DNA from: Hofstenia miamia
Taxonomy: Eukaryota; Xenacoelomorpha; Acoela; Hofsteniidae
Reading direction: 5' to 3'
Length of the DNA: 63,107 bases
Assembly (NCBI GenBank): GCA_900660155.1
Contig: CABFPE010000521.1
Coordinates: 137,733-200,839, forward strand
Position numbers and translations under genes: made by a program. Below the pieces are notes generated by a model. That model made no database searches. It saw only the letters and a list, made by a program, of their open reading frames with translations, and was not told where the DNA came from. Below, one piece after another: positions 37,016 to 50,400 of the stretch (positions are counted from its first letter, which is position 1; every line of letters starts with the position of its first letter).

Positions 37016-37520
37016 GCCTAAGATCGAATGAATTGGAGGCAACTAAAGAACTTCAATATTATATTGGGCGACATGAAATGTGAAGCATCGCCATATCTTG
37101 TTGCATAATTCAGGAATCGGGAAAAAGAGCGTTGGCATAACTGGCAAAATCATTTACAATTTGGTAATATTTTTGGCTGTTTATCTTTCCCTATCAGTCA
37201 ATAATTTTCAAATAAAATCACTGACGTGAAAATACTCCATAAACAATAACTTTTAGAGGGAATTTGGGGCAGTGTTTAACTAGATCTTTGCCGTGTCTTG
37301 AAGTCTGAAATTTAGCTGTGACTTTCGTCTGTTATAAAAACATCAGTTCCAAAATTTCATCTCTTTTTTCATGAAAGGAAGTTAAATAAAAATAATTTGA
37401 AATTTGATATTGATTGTCGATTTGAAGGGTCTAATTTCCGAAGTCCTCATTTCCGGACTTTGTTCCAGTAATCTGACTGTTCTTTTTGAGACTAGTTTAT
37501 GATAACTCAATTCAAAAGGA

Positions 37521-37772
37521 AAATCATTGAAATTTTACCCAATTTTAGTTTAAGAATATTAGTTCCGAATTAAGCAAATTAGATTGCCCACGATCAATAA
37601 TGTATTTTTTTCATTCACAAAAATTAATATTTTAGCAAACAATTCCTTATTAAATGATTTTGAGATACATTAAGAATATTCTTGAGAATTCTAAATCTTA
37701 CACATATAGTAAGGTTGTGCCGGCCACTCGGAATTTACTGGTCAAATGAGATTATGACCAGGGACGCTGATT
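37521..37772 (+). repeat. 251-bp direct repeat, copy 2
   Basis: Second copy of 35779-36029. Here the sequence continues into CAGAAAATACTC and then a (TA)n array. Confidence 0.95.
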
Positions 37773-37796
37773 TCAGAAAATACTCAAAATGTTGCT

Positions 37797-37838
<42 letters not shown>

Positions 37839-37953
37839 NNNNNNNNNNNNNNNNNNNNNNNNNNNNNNNNNNNNNNNNNNNNNNNNNNNNNNNNNNNNNN
37901 NNNNNNNNNNNNNNNNNNNNNNNNNNNNNNNNNNNNNNNNNNNNNNNNNNNNN
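37839..37953. other. Assembly gap (115 N) in a (TA)n array
   Basis: N run embedded in (TA)n; open frames that cross it are not real genes. Confidence 0.98.
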
Positions 37954-38002
<49 letters not shown>

Positions 38003-38006
38003 TATA

Positions 38007-38182
38007 CAGGGTGTCCGTAAAGTCTGGACACAAGAAAATTAACTATTTTTTAATGTAGGCTTTAAAATTATTCATAATTTGGCTTAATTTAAAAATTTAA
38101 TGTACTTTATCCGGAAAGAAGTTCACTTATTTAGATAGTGGCGAAATTATGAAATTTTATTGTGTCCAGACTTTATGGACAA

Positions 38183-38186
<4 letters not shown>
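38007..38186. mobile_element. 180-bp Tc1/mariner-type MITE
   Basis: The left TIR CAGGGTGTCCGTAAAGTCTG and the inverted right TIR TAGGTTGTCCATAAAGTCTG differ at three positions; both then read GACACA, giving 26-bp TIRs. Both ends sit directly in (TA)n arrays, so TA target duplication is consistent but cannot be delimited. The 128-bp interior is non-coding. Confidence 0.85.
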
Positions 38187-38219
<33 letters not shown>

Positions 38220-38221
<2 letters not shown>

Positions 38222-41200
38222 GTTGACTTCAATAAAATTGTGCATCTAACCAATGAATAATTATGCATACTTGCTGAATTAGCAACTTTGTTCTGATATT
38301 TATGTTGGTTCAAAATTAGGTCGTATACATTTTCCAAAGAATGGGAAAATTTTTCAAACTTCGGACATAACTTCATTATTGATTCAAAAATGTCACTCAC
38401 ATATAGAATAATCTATATAATTCAGAGTTTGTAAGTAAAAACTTTGAATACTACTTTCAAACATTATACTAGAAAATAAGCAAATTCTGTTATTCTTATT
38501 TCCAACTTCAAGATCAGCATCGACTGAAATTTATATATTGATTCCAGGATCTTGACAATTATCACATTTACCAAATATTTAGTAGTGAAGTGTTTGAACA
38601 ATATTTTCCAGGTGGGTGTTATCAAGTATTCAGAAGAAATCAAGTATTTCATGCATTTTCATAATATCATCAACATCAATAATCAATTTTGGGTAAATCA
38701 AACAAACAAAGGTTTTTTTAGTAGGAATATTCCTGCTTTGCTTTCAACTACTGCTGATGTAGTTGATAAAGCAAGAAGTTGCATGATTGCAACTGAATTT
38801 CACTCTCTATTTGTCAATTGTGGAGGAACATATTATCCGAAATCTAATCACAAGAACACAATCTATAAATTAAAATATCACCTGTTTTTGAGAAGGTTAT
38901 GGTATATATTTTAGAGTACTGTTTATCCCTATTCTCAAGCACACTACTTGAGTTTCAAATAGTTTGTGAATACCCTGACTGCTTCTCATAGGAAAACACA
39001 TGGGAAGTATCCAGAAGCTGTGAGGTGAGTTTATAATAGCGGAACTTCGAATAATCTGACATAAAGTTCTCATCCAACAATTTGGAATGTATTCATCCAG
39101 AAATTTCTTAATGAAATGAGCAATTACTATTACGCAAACATTGAATTACATAAGTGCTATGTGCGCCTTACATATTCTTAATGGTTTCAGAAGTTTCTAA
39201 AGTTATTTTCATGTGTTTCTGTAATTGGTAAATATTAAGTTAATATTAAGTCTTGGAAATTCGGTTTGAATTCAAATAGAAATTTTTGCAAGAAATAGAA
39301 TGAGTTGCATTAATAAATTTAATAAATATGTGCATATAGAAGTAATAATTTAAATCATAACAAGTTTAGCTGAAGTTGAAGATTTGAAATTGCAAGCCTT
39401 AGCTTCATAAAAAATATTACTATAGATTTTTATTTCACATCATAAAGTGGTAGATGCATATCTTCAAAATTTATTAGTTTCTTTAAATATGACACGAAAT
39501 ATTCTAATCTTAATTAAAGCTAGTGTGCGCAATATGATTATGAAGATCATAAGAATGACAAAATCCTAACCAATTCTATATTAGGATAAATCTAATTGTT
39601 GGGATAGATTGCAAATTTGCTTATGTCATGTAGAATAGTTTTAAAAACCAATTACACCATACGGAGTAAAAGGTAAAGATGTCCAAAATAGGGATTTTAA
39701 GACTCGATACGGAATTAGCCCAAATGAAAATAAGATTTTCACATCTTCAATGCAATTTTAATCGGAAGCTATGCTACCATTAACTCGAGTACAGTGAAAC
39801 ATATGATCCTGCATTGACATTATCAACTGAAAGAGCTTGCATAAGAAGATGTTAAGAGTGGCATGCTTCAACTTTAGTTATTTTGCTTACTATTTTTATA
39901 AATGACATGGACTATGATTCCCAATATATTTTGCATGGGACAGACATCAAGCAACCTTGATTGCCAGTCAAGAACTTGAATGCCATGCCACTAAAAAAAT
40001 TAATTTTTGTCAAAACATGAATGTACAAGGGACTACTATACTTTAAAATTTACAAACATTCGAGTTCATCATTAAACATTAAACATTAAACTGCAAAGCA
40101 TACTATACATACAAAGCAAATATTTTAATTGGTATAGAAATGAACCAATAGAATAAACATATTGATTAGCAATTTTTGTGATCTGGTTGGATTTAGATCC
40201 TAAAAAGATCCTAAAAGTTTTTTAAGACATCGTACTAGCTTGTTAAATTCAATAACTAAAAGTAATCAGTTGCAAGTAGTTCGAATCTAGTAAATAGTGG
40301 CAAATAACCCTATTTGCCACAGGGGGAGAGAGTGAAACCGCCTCTATATAAAATTTTTCAATTTTTAGTTTTTTACTAAGCCTGATATTTCTGTGCTATC
40401 CTGACTTTTACTTCTTTTATTATGAGAAGTATTCTGACAAACTTTAAAGTAGTTTCAATTACCTTTTTTCCTGCTATAGGACTTTTGTTAACAAGATTTT
40501 CAAAATTTTGATTATGCCATTTTGCTTTTTCACATGAAGCTACTGTTTTTGTTCGCTACTCTATTTTATACTTGGTGTAAAGTAAAAGTACTCCCAAAAA
40601 ATAGATTAACAAAGTATTTTTAACTCCGAAGGCATCATAAAATTTAGCCTATTGAAAAAATCCAAAACTTCACCAAATCATCAATTTGCCAGTCAAAAAT
40701 AATGTGCGCTAAGAGGATCAAATGATTATAAATGTAATATTTATATAGCATTTATGGCTTTTAGCATAGAGAGGGATTTCAAATTGTTCGAATTTTGGTA
40801 ATTTCTGAACAGATCTTTTTGATGTAAAGAGAGGGAAACAAATTCTATCAAATTGACTCTTGCGAAACGCTAAAACGAATATTACTAGGGTAAGATAAAT
40901 AGTTTTATCATTAGGGTTCTGCTGAAACAGTTAGTCTCCGTTCCTTGGCACTGGGACTAAAGTGTTGGAGTGGGACTGGGACCAAAATGAATGAGTTGGG
41001 ACCAGAAATGTCAGAATATCATTCAAATTTTTTTTCAAATTTTGATTAAAACAGACGTTGTGGCATGGGATCAATCGGACAATGGAACAAGGTTTCTTAG
41101 AAATGAGTTGTGATAGGACAATGTGAGTAAGTGAGGCTGATTCCGAAGAACCCAGTCTTTAATATAAAATTCATTTACGATTTCAACTTTTTAATTAGAA

Positions 41201-41960
41201 AAATTAGCTCTTGATAAAATGAATGATGTCCTACTAGGGCTATTTAGTCTACTAGGTTCATATAAGATCTAGGTAAATCTAACTAAATTTAAGATGTGGA
41301 AACAGTACTTACTGCTAAAGACTAAATCACGTATAAAACTTCCATATATCAAGGTTGTCTAGACTACTGCTGAAATAAACGAAATGTTTTTAGACATCCA
41401 TGTTTTAATAAGTCACCTCTATGACAGAAAATAATGAAATAATTGGATTTTCGAATTAATAAAAAACTAGTTTGGTAATTAAATTAAGGTAACATTGACA
41501 GCAGAGGTCACTTCTTTTAAGTCTTACATTCTTTAGTAGCTGTTCAAAAAATTAAGTAATTTTAAGTGATCGAGGAGACTAGTATTGAGCATAATGATTC
41601 GCATAGCCAAAATCTATCAGAAGGCAGCTAACCATATTTTTATACAATGTTTGAATCATTACTATTTCAGGAGAAACGCAATATGTAATAACGAGATATT
41701 AAAGTACTAGATAGGTAAAGAATGCCTATTATATTTAAATTAATATCAACATTGAAACATTGTATGTATATAACTTTTTGGAATATGCTGCAACGAATTT
41801 TTGATGTGTTTTTCTTTTGCTATTCGCCTTTATGAATTCGAGCAAATTTCCTGTAGTGAGCTTAGAAATAAGCTTGGGTCAAGCTTGAGAACTAAGTTGG
41901 AATGCGTCATTATGCTATTATTTGAAGGTTTTGATGATCAAAATTATATAGCTCTCCATC
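38220..41960. other. No recognised gene
   Basis: AT-rich sequence. A 120-codon plus-strand open frame at 38552-38914 shows no family resemblance. A perfect hairpin lies at 40297-40320. Nothing else is recognised. Confidence 0.6.
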
Positions 41961-41965
41961 AATCT

Positions 41966-41997
41966 TTCTATCTATCTATTTATCTATTCATCCATCC

Positions 41998-42041
<44 letters not shown>

Positions 42042-42086
42042 GCCTGTCTATTTCTCTAACTATATATATATATATATATATATATT
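41966..42086. repeat. Compound (TATC)n-(TA)n microsatellite
   Basis: A TATC tetranucleotide array with some TCCA units runs into a (TA)n array. An open frame over it encodes only the repeat. Confidence 0.95.
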
Positions 42087-42089
42087 GGT

Positions 42090-45000
42090 GATTTCAAAAT
42101 ATCTATAGTGAACTAGACACAATAAGAGGATCTAAATAATGTTCTGAGAAATTTCAGGATCTTGGAAATCGGACATAAAAGAAGTTTTAATAAAATGGAA
42201 TTACTTTGAATACATGCTACGGATAAGTCACAAGCATTAGACACTAGATACAAAACCATAGCATCTAAGGCCGGTGTATATAGTGTGAACTAGTTTGAAT
42301 TTAATCGTCGTTTGTTGAATACATTTCAATGAATCACCAATGTGTTCCGAACAAACTTTTTAAGAAAAATCCTTTTAAAAATTTTGCCAAAGCTTTTTGC
42401 ACATTCAAATTTCATAGACTAAAATAGGAGCATATTATGTTTTTCATCAAATTCCTTCGAAATGAATAAGAATTGGAAATTATCAATTAGATAGAATTTC
42501 TCAGTGTTCCTGATAAAATTAATATTGAAATTGAAACTTAAATTTAAAGATTTGCATATAACAGCTTTTGGAAAACTTTAATATGTAATACTTTCCAATA
42601 GCAAATAGGCAAAGATGTCTTTCAAACGAAACGAATATGAAATAACAGTATACATCTGTCTTTGCATTACATGTACGTTTATTACATTTATTCAAATAAA
42701 ATTTACTTTTAAAAAGAAGTTTATGTAAATATGAAGAAAAATTATAATTTGCTAGTGATTTTATTATTCTACCAAAAGTAATATAACTTCAAGAAATTCT
42801 CAAAAAATCAAGGAAATGTGCGCTTACCCATTTGTGAGCAAAAAACTGTTGAATAGGCAATTGAGAAAGAGGCATCGATTCATGTTAGTTTGTCCAGTAA
42901 ATATCTCTTTGACTCGCTTAATGATTGTTGATGGCAAAGTTTTGGCTATTCCCCTGCGTTCAAGTGATTTTAATGTAATTTGAAATACATTGAATTAATT
43001 TTACTCCGTGGACCAATCACGTTTGATTAATGTGACAATTGTTCACCACTGCTAGAAATTTCAAAACTTGCCGAACGCGTTCCAAATATAATATTCAACG
43101 AAATACACTGACGACATCATCTGTAATGCACATCCAATAATTAATAATGCGTAAAATCATACAAATTGTCACAAAGGCGCATGCCGAACATGGTAATGCT
43201 CTGTCTCAACCGTGAATTTGTTCTTTTCAAGCGCAACATCGACAACTCAAGGGGTGGACAGTACATTTGATTAAAATTCTGATTGTTTTAAAAGATTTAA
43301 GTGAATTTCATAATAAGGAATACCAAATATACCATCCAGGACAAAGCAAATAAGAGTTGGGCTCTAAAGGAGCATTCATTACTAAAATAAGAAGCATCTA
43401 TCAAAGAAATGCTATGTTCATTATTTGTAGAAACTAAAAACTGGCAATGTATGTAGAAACTTTATATCGAATTGACATGTGGTCCCAGGTATGAATTATT
43501 AAGAATATATAAGGAAATAATAGTAGCACACGGGTTTTTTGCCTCACAACTAGATCCGGCGTACTCCTAATTGATGTATTATCTGATCCATGGAGCAGAC
43601 AGTTCACACTTGACTGGAGTTACGTTTGGAAATTTTTTACTAAAATGCAATGTTAAAACTATTATGCATTGATATTAACAAACAGTAAAAAGTCAAAAAA
43701 AGGAGGTAAACATAGAAATTTAAAAGTTATTTCTAAGAAAAATTCAATATTTATTTGTTTAAAATCTGGAAATAAATTTCTTTGATAAGATAATCTTCAA
43801 ATTTCTAGTCCATTACGCGATCCTACTTTATCTATATTTTATCACTCTGCTAAGCATAAAGCAGGAGATGTCTATAGCTCTAGCATGTTGTGAAAAATAG
43901 AACTTTCAAGGTCCTATTATACATTAGATATAACAGTTCAATTGAATATTAAAAAATTTGCAAATATGCGCCAGGTAGAATGAAGACACCGAGCAAAACA
44001 AGTAAAACAAATTAGCATTGATAGCAATGTAAAACTTAGCGTAAACATCAAAATTTTGGATTATTTATATTTCTATTTTACTTAAACAAAATTTTAAATT
44101 TTTTCAATTTTAGCATTCAATTGTTTCCCCAAAATTAAACTCAAAGCAGCTCTTTTGTAATGGATTTGATTATTTAAATGTGTTCGAAAAACTGTTTTCT
44201 TCAATTATACGAGAAATAATCCAACAGATGCATAATTATTGAAATGGAAAGTCATATAACAGATAGTTACTACCCTTATCAATGGAAGGTATTCAAAATT
44301 TTATTAATAGTCTTGGTAATAACCAAAATCGGAATAATTGCTAAACTTTGCTCAAAGCAAAAATATTATACTTCAATTAAATAAATAGACTGTTCACAAT
44401 GTCTCGTTTTGTAGAATATAGAAAAAGTGAAAATTTGCTCGGAGAAATATTTTAAGCGATCCACTACTTTAACAAAATGATTGTTAATAAATGGAAATTG
44501 CTGGTATGAAATTTTCAAACAATTTTATTAAGAAATTAAAAAATGTTACTAGGAATAAAGAAATCGGGTGAATAAATACAGCAAAGGCTCATTTTTTAAA
44601 TCATATTGATGTAAATCCTATTTTTCACTCTATCAGTCTTTTTTGTCCTCCATATTGTATATGTAAATGCTTAAACAAATTTTAAATTTTATATTTCTTC
44701 AAAATCTAGTAAATTGCTATTTGTTAATAAATTATCATATTCTAAATAGTTTAGAAATTAAGAGAAAGTGGCTTATTGCACATAAGGTTTGACTTAATCA
44801 ATTAAGAGCAGCTTGAAAGTGAAAACGTCTTGAAATAATTTCCATTTAGTGTCGGATCATGGCATTTGAGAGGCACAATTTAAGAAAAAATACGTATAAT
44901 GAAATTGTATAAAAAACATACTCTTTGCAATCGGATTCAGCATAGAAATCAAATTGGCCATGGTCGCACGCCAATTTGTTCTGAGTTAGCTGAGTGACAC

Positions 45001-45370
45001 ATTTCATCCTTAACACCTATTTATGTCATATTAAGCAATTTGGAATAATACACTACACGGTAAGCCGCAGATGCGCATTTACAAAGTTAAGACCTCTTTG
45101 ATTATAGTCTCGAAGAACTGAAAATAATCAGTCACATTTACATAAAAATGCTGACGTGTTGCCCAGGTTGTCTTTCTGGAACATCATATATATATATATA
45201 CTACTAAATGACTAATATTACCATTTTAAATGGTACATAAAAAAATAACTAAAATTTTACAAAATACAGTGAAACTGCCAAGTTGAGTTTCCGAAGGTTG
45301 AATGCTACTTTGAAGAGCATGAATATGATTTCATGCTACTTCATATAAAGCTATTTAGAAACACGACATT
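42090..45370. other. No recognised gene
   Basis: AT-rich sequence in which I identify no gene or element beyond a short (TA)n at about 45187. Confidence 0.6.
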
Positions 45371-45374
45371 TACC

Positions 45375-47146
45375 TCAGTCACAGGGAAAAAACCAGGAAC
45401 ATATGTTGTTAACATCAAAGTTAGACTTAACGTAATTAGTGAAAAATTCATCTATTTCAAATATGAAATATTTTGGTCTTGCAAATACGTCGACGTTAGT
45501 ATTGATTATGATGAAGTTTGCTAAATGAACCACTCTGTAAAAATAATTTGGTGATGATATAGATTGAATTACTTTTCGAGATTGTAGCATTGATTTTCCA
45601 TGCGTTCTAAAACCGGCTTTCTTTGAAGTAAGTTTTATATAACCATATGGATCAATGTTGTATTTATTATTTAGTAGTTTATTTAAAAATATTAAGTCCA
45701 AAAGTTGAAATTCGATGGAAATTGGTAAAATCATTATAGTCTATATTTTTTTATTTGAAATCCAGTGAATGCAACGTCGTTGAAATTTTTCCAGCTTAAT
45801 AAATCCAGTTCTTGATGAATACCAAATTTGTGAACCGTATATTAAATGGGATAATGTGTAACTTTTATATAATTGAATTTTTAAACTGTTAGGTGACAAA
45901 AATGGGACGTTTCTTCTTAGAAATAAGAATAATTTGATACATTTAGATATAGTATATTCATAGTGATATTTCCATTTCAAGTTTTCATTAATTTGTATAC
46001 CGAGATCTTTGATAGTATTGGCTTGTGGTACTAAAACTTCATCAATATAATAATCATCCAAATTGTTTTGTGATTTTCTGATGCAAATCATATTAGACTT
46101 TCTTGCATTAAATTTCATTTTATTATATTATAACATTGATTATCATAAAATAGAAGCTTCAAATCATCCACAAAAATCCAACTTTTATTTTCAATGCAAT
46201 CTGTAATATCATTGATAAATATTGTAAATAATGAAGGACCCTATATACTCCCTTGTGGTATACCACTAGTTACTTCTTTTTTAGAAGATAAAATTCCATT
46301 TATATTCACACATTGTAATCAATCTTCTAAATATTAATTGAAAAATCTCAGAAATTTAGCATCAAATCTAAATAATGACAACTTTTTAAGTAATTTATCG
46401 TGTGGTACGGTATCAAATGCTTTGGAAATGTCGAAGTATATGGCATTGTAAGATATATTCTCATCAAAATTATTGCAAATCAAATCAGGATATCCTAAGA
46501 GATTTGTAACCGTAGAAGAACCTTTTCTAAAGCCTTGTTGGGACTTACTAAATTTAGGTTCTAAATAATTGTGTATGAAATTAAACAACAATCTTTCAAA
46601 AATTATTGATACTCTTGGAAGAATACTAATTGATCGATAATTATTAATTTGAGCTCTATTTCCGCTTTTATGTATTGGCGTAATTTACGATATTTTCCAA
46701 ATTTGAGGAAATATACACTTTTCAATGATGTGATTAAATATAATGTAAAGATGAGGTATAATACATGATACAGCGTTTTTAATGAAAATTGAAGGAAAGA
46801 CATCTACTGAATGAGACGAAATGACTTTCATCTTTATGATAATTTGATAAATATTAAATTCAGTGAAATGTGAAATAAAATTCATCAAGGAATATTAATT
46901 GTGTTTTCTTAAATGATTGTACATCAACTTTGTTTTTTAGTGAAAATCATTGAAAAGTAAAGAGTGTTCAGCTTTTTTACTTGAACTATTTGCAATACTG
47001 TTTTCGAAAACCAAGGTATTAGGAAAATTTAATTTTGACGAAAGCGATATTAAATATTTAAAGGTATCTTTTGAAGTTGCATTCTGAAGAGATATTAGAA
47101 ACACACCCGTATCAGAACTGTACCAGAAATGAAATTTTCTTTGCAA
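45375..47146 (-). pseudogene. 5'-truncated CR1/Jockey-type LINE (RT domain)
   Basis: In minus-strand order: linker region (ATSKDTFKYLISLSSKLNFP, SLLFNDFH), CIIPHLYIIFNHIIEKCIFP, QQGFRKGSSTVTNLL, and motif A as YFDISKAFDTVPHDKLLKKL. Next come GIPQGSI-stop-GPSLFTIFI (motif B with an in-frame TAG) and FVDDLKLLFYD (motif C, FVDD for YADD). The thumb and tail follow as IKDLGIQINENLKWKYHYEY, LIYGSQIWYSS and ISIEFQLLDLIFLNKLLN. The endonuclease is absent. Frameshifts near 46700 and 46330 plus the stop show it is inactive. It may lie in the receptor's first intron. Confidence 0.9.
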
Positions 47147-47396
47147 CTAACAAATTATACTTAATAATTCTTAATAAAATTTCAAATATATTATATGTTA
47201 ATTTTTTCAATATTTTATTTATAGTTTATGATTTGAAAAAATTGTATATAAAATTCACATTATGTGGAATGTAGATGAGACTACCCGCACCTAATAATAA
47301 TAATTATGGACTTTGGGGACCCACACTTATCATATCACTAATGGGCATTCTAATTCCAGATATCAGATGGTACAGAGATGAGTTTTAATGAGACGA

Positions 47397-47428
47397 GCGG
47401 ATAACGTTAGCAAAGTTAGCTTATCCGC
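47397..47428. repeat. Imperfect palindrome GCGGATAA...TTATCCGC
   Basis: An 8-bp perfect stem with a 16-bp centre that is itself partly symmetrical (CGTTAGCAAAGTTAGC). It sits about 250 bp upstream of the truncated LINE. Confidence 0.5.
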
Positions 47429-47429
47429 A

Positions 47430-50400
47430 ATGCACTAGTTTAGAGTAGTTAATAATTTAGTTGTTGAAATTGAGCCTATGGGTGTTCAGCTAATTGGAGC
47501 AAGTTTTTTTCGAAATTTATACCTCTATCTTAGGGTTGCGGATCTCATTAAACCCAAAAACCCGAACCACACCGATTTTCTGAAAAATTTATCCCATACA
47601 GATTCATTTGCGTTATTTTTTTTATTATAGATGCAATCTCTAATTTAATAAAAGCACTTATCTTAATGATGACTTGATTGCCACTATACCAGAAACAATT
47701 CATTGTATAGCTTTAAAACGAAAATCCCACAATGCTATGGAATTTCAATTGCTACAAATAATAACGTTTTTTCCTGAATCTAATATTTCAAATGCCATTT
47801 CCTTACATTTTTTTAGCAAATTATGTGTATGAGTATTCAAAATGCTTACAATAATTTGGTCTAAGAAATCTAAAATGTAACAATGCATTTGTTAGGCATG
47901 ATTGCTGTTGTACAGGAAGGCACGCAAGATTTTCTGAAGGAGAGATATCCTAGTCATGACCAAAAGTGGGGCGAAGCCCTTCGAAAAAAATTTGAAAATA
48001 TTGAGAAAGTAGAGCCTAAAAAATGTGATGCATGATCCTAGATTTTTAATGTTTTATTTATTATTTGTATGATTATCAAGAAATAATTACAATTCCAATA
48101 TTAAACTTAAAAAAGAAAGTGAAATTTTGAAATGTACAGTCAATTTTTAGATAAAAATATTGTGTTTTCAGATTTAAAGGTGATGATAATTCTACTCCCA
48201 TGTCTACGCTTAAAAATAACCCCATTTTTCTTAGACTGAAAAAAACATATTTTCTATAATTTTGTTTCAATAATCAAAACTAAGCCTAATAATTTTTGAA
48301 TTTTATTTAAGAATAATTTTCATTTAATTAAACTAATAGACTTCCTTTAGATAATCACATTTCATTTTAATATTTATCTTCAGTGCCCGAGTGTGTTAAT
48401 TGTCATCTCAAAAGTATTAGCAAAATACACTAAGTGAAACTTATTGCATTTATTTGAATACCTCACAGTCTAAATTTTTGTATAACTTTATAAATCCCTA
48501 TAGCCACAATTTAGCTATATTTAGTAAAAGAAAGCACAATATTAAAAGTCATTAGTTACACAAAGAAGCTATGAATTTTTCAAAAGTCTATTGAGAGGAA
48601 AAGAACAGAGCAAATTTATATTAAATAAATAGATCCTACTTCTTTTAAAAATTGATGAAGTTTACTTGGACAAAACTTTAAATTTGCTTTTGATAAAGAA
48701 AGGATCAATAAATAGGCTAAAATTAATTAATTATTGATTTTTTAATAAAACATTGAGCATCTGGTATTTGGAGAAATTTTAATTTCGTAAATGTTTTCTG
48801 ACTATGCATTCTAAGCAAAAATATTTAATTTTGATTTTATTTCAATTATCTTAAATTGATTAATTTCCAATTTCATAAAATTCTTAATGGAATTTTATAT
48901 TTCTTTACAATTTTTTGCAAATAAAATTTGGAAAACAAATGAAAAAGTTGAGGCAATGCTGCTTTAAGCAAGGGCAACAAAAGTGTGTCACAATATGTTT
49001 TGTAACAATAGCCTGAGATCACGCCCTTATAGGAAACAAGTCTAGACCCGAACAATTTAATTTAAGGAAATTTAAATTTTAACAGCATAAATATTTAAAA
49101 ACAACTTACATGCTTCCAAAATGTGTAAAAGTTATTTTTACTTACAGTTATTCTTAGGTCCAAGGTAATTTAGTAGTAATTTTAGTAGTAATTTTAGTTG
49201 ATTGCAAAATAAGTTTTACTGCACATCTACAGAAATATGTTTTACTTCAATATACTTAATCGCCAGAATCAAATTTCCTAGACAGATCTTTTGAGGACAA
49301 AATAACTGTCGATACGCTTGTCAAAAAATCTGGCATGCAACATTTGGTCTTCAACTATTAAAATTGCACAAATTTCTTGGCGAAATTTCACATCCACACT
49401 CATGCTTTAAAATCTAGAATGTTTCAAAAATTAAAGATTATAAATGTTTCTCAATACAGTTACGAATGTGGATATGACAAAACTATAGACATTTTAGGCT
49501 TAAATGAAACTAGAATCATGTTTTATTGTGCACTTAAAAATACAAATTTTGCTATAACATGGTCTAAATACCCTAGTTATTTAGAAGCAAAATTCTAAGG
49601 AACACGCCATTCCCTCATAGGTTACTGTATCAATATTTAAGGTGACAATTTAATGCAAATTATTAAATTTTATCGATATGCGTGTTTGATAAATTGTAAA
49701 ATGAATTGATGAGACCTACAAATTAGCGAACCGAATGAAGCTGTTAGTGAATTGCTTAAAGCCTCAACATATCATGTGGAAAACTGATCAACTGTTCTGG
49801 AACGGCTCAGATATAATTAATCTTTGGTGTAATTTATTCGAAATAATTGTAAACATTACAGGAAAGGTGATTGAATGAAATCAATATTTGTAAATATGTC
49901 GCACATAAATGGCAAAACCGTACATTTGTAACAAATTTTTTATTTTAGAAAATCACTAATTTGTGAAATGACTTTGAAACTAAAACTATATTTTATAAGA
50001 TTTTAGACGTTCTTGTAGGTCATAAATATATTACAGTTGATTGGGGAGCTAACAACATTCTAAATCCTCTTTTGACTTTATAAAGACTGTATGACAGTCA
50101 TTATAAGAAATGGAATTGCACGATTGTAGGCTATCTCGCAAATTCCATAAAAAGCATGAAAAAATTTAATTTGTGTCATGTTCTCCAAAAACTTGCCCTT
50201 ACACAAAAAAGAACTACTTAGTCGATTGCAACGTTTTATAAAGAAAGAGAATTACAAAATTCCAATTGAGAAGAAAGCTGACAAAATGGCGACGGATAGT
50301 GTAATTAATCTCAATTATAGATTAGGCAAACGTTTTTATGAACATTTAGCACCTGGTTTAATGACAATAGCGCAAACATATTTGTCTATTAGTACCAGGT

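Noticed and set aside
37682..38058. Open frames on both strands across 37.7-38.1 kb
   Set aside because: They run through (TA)n and the N gap, and encode only YIYI repeats.
38552..38914. 120-codon plus-strand open frame
   Set aside because: No family motif, no flanking splice signals that extend it, and AT-rich composition; likely chance.
41801..42091. 96-codon plus-strand frame
   Set aside because: The second half is the translated TATC/TA microsatellite (SIYLSIYLS); the first half has no recognisable motif.
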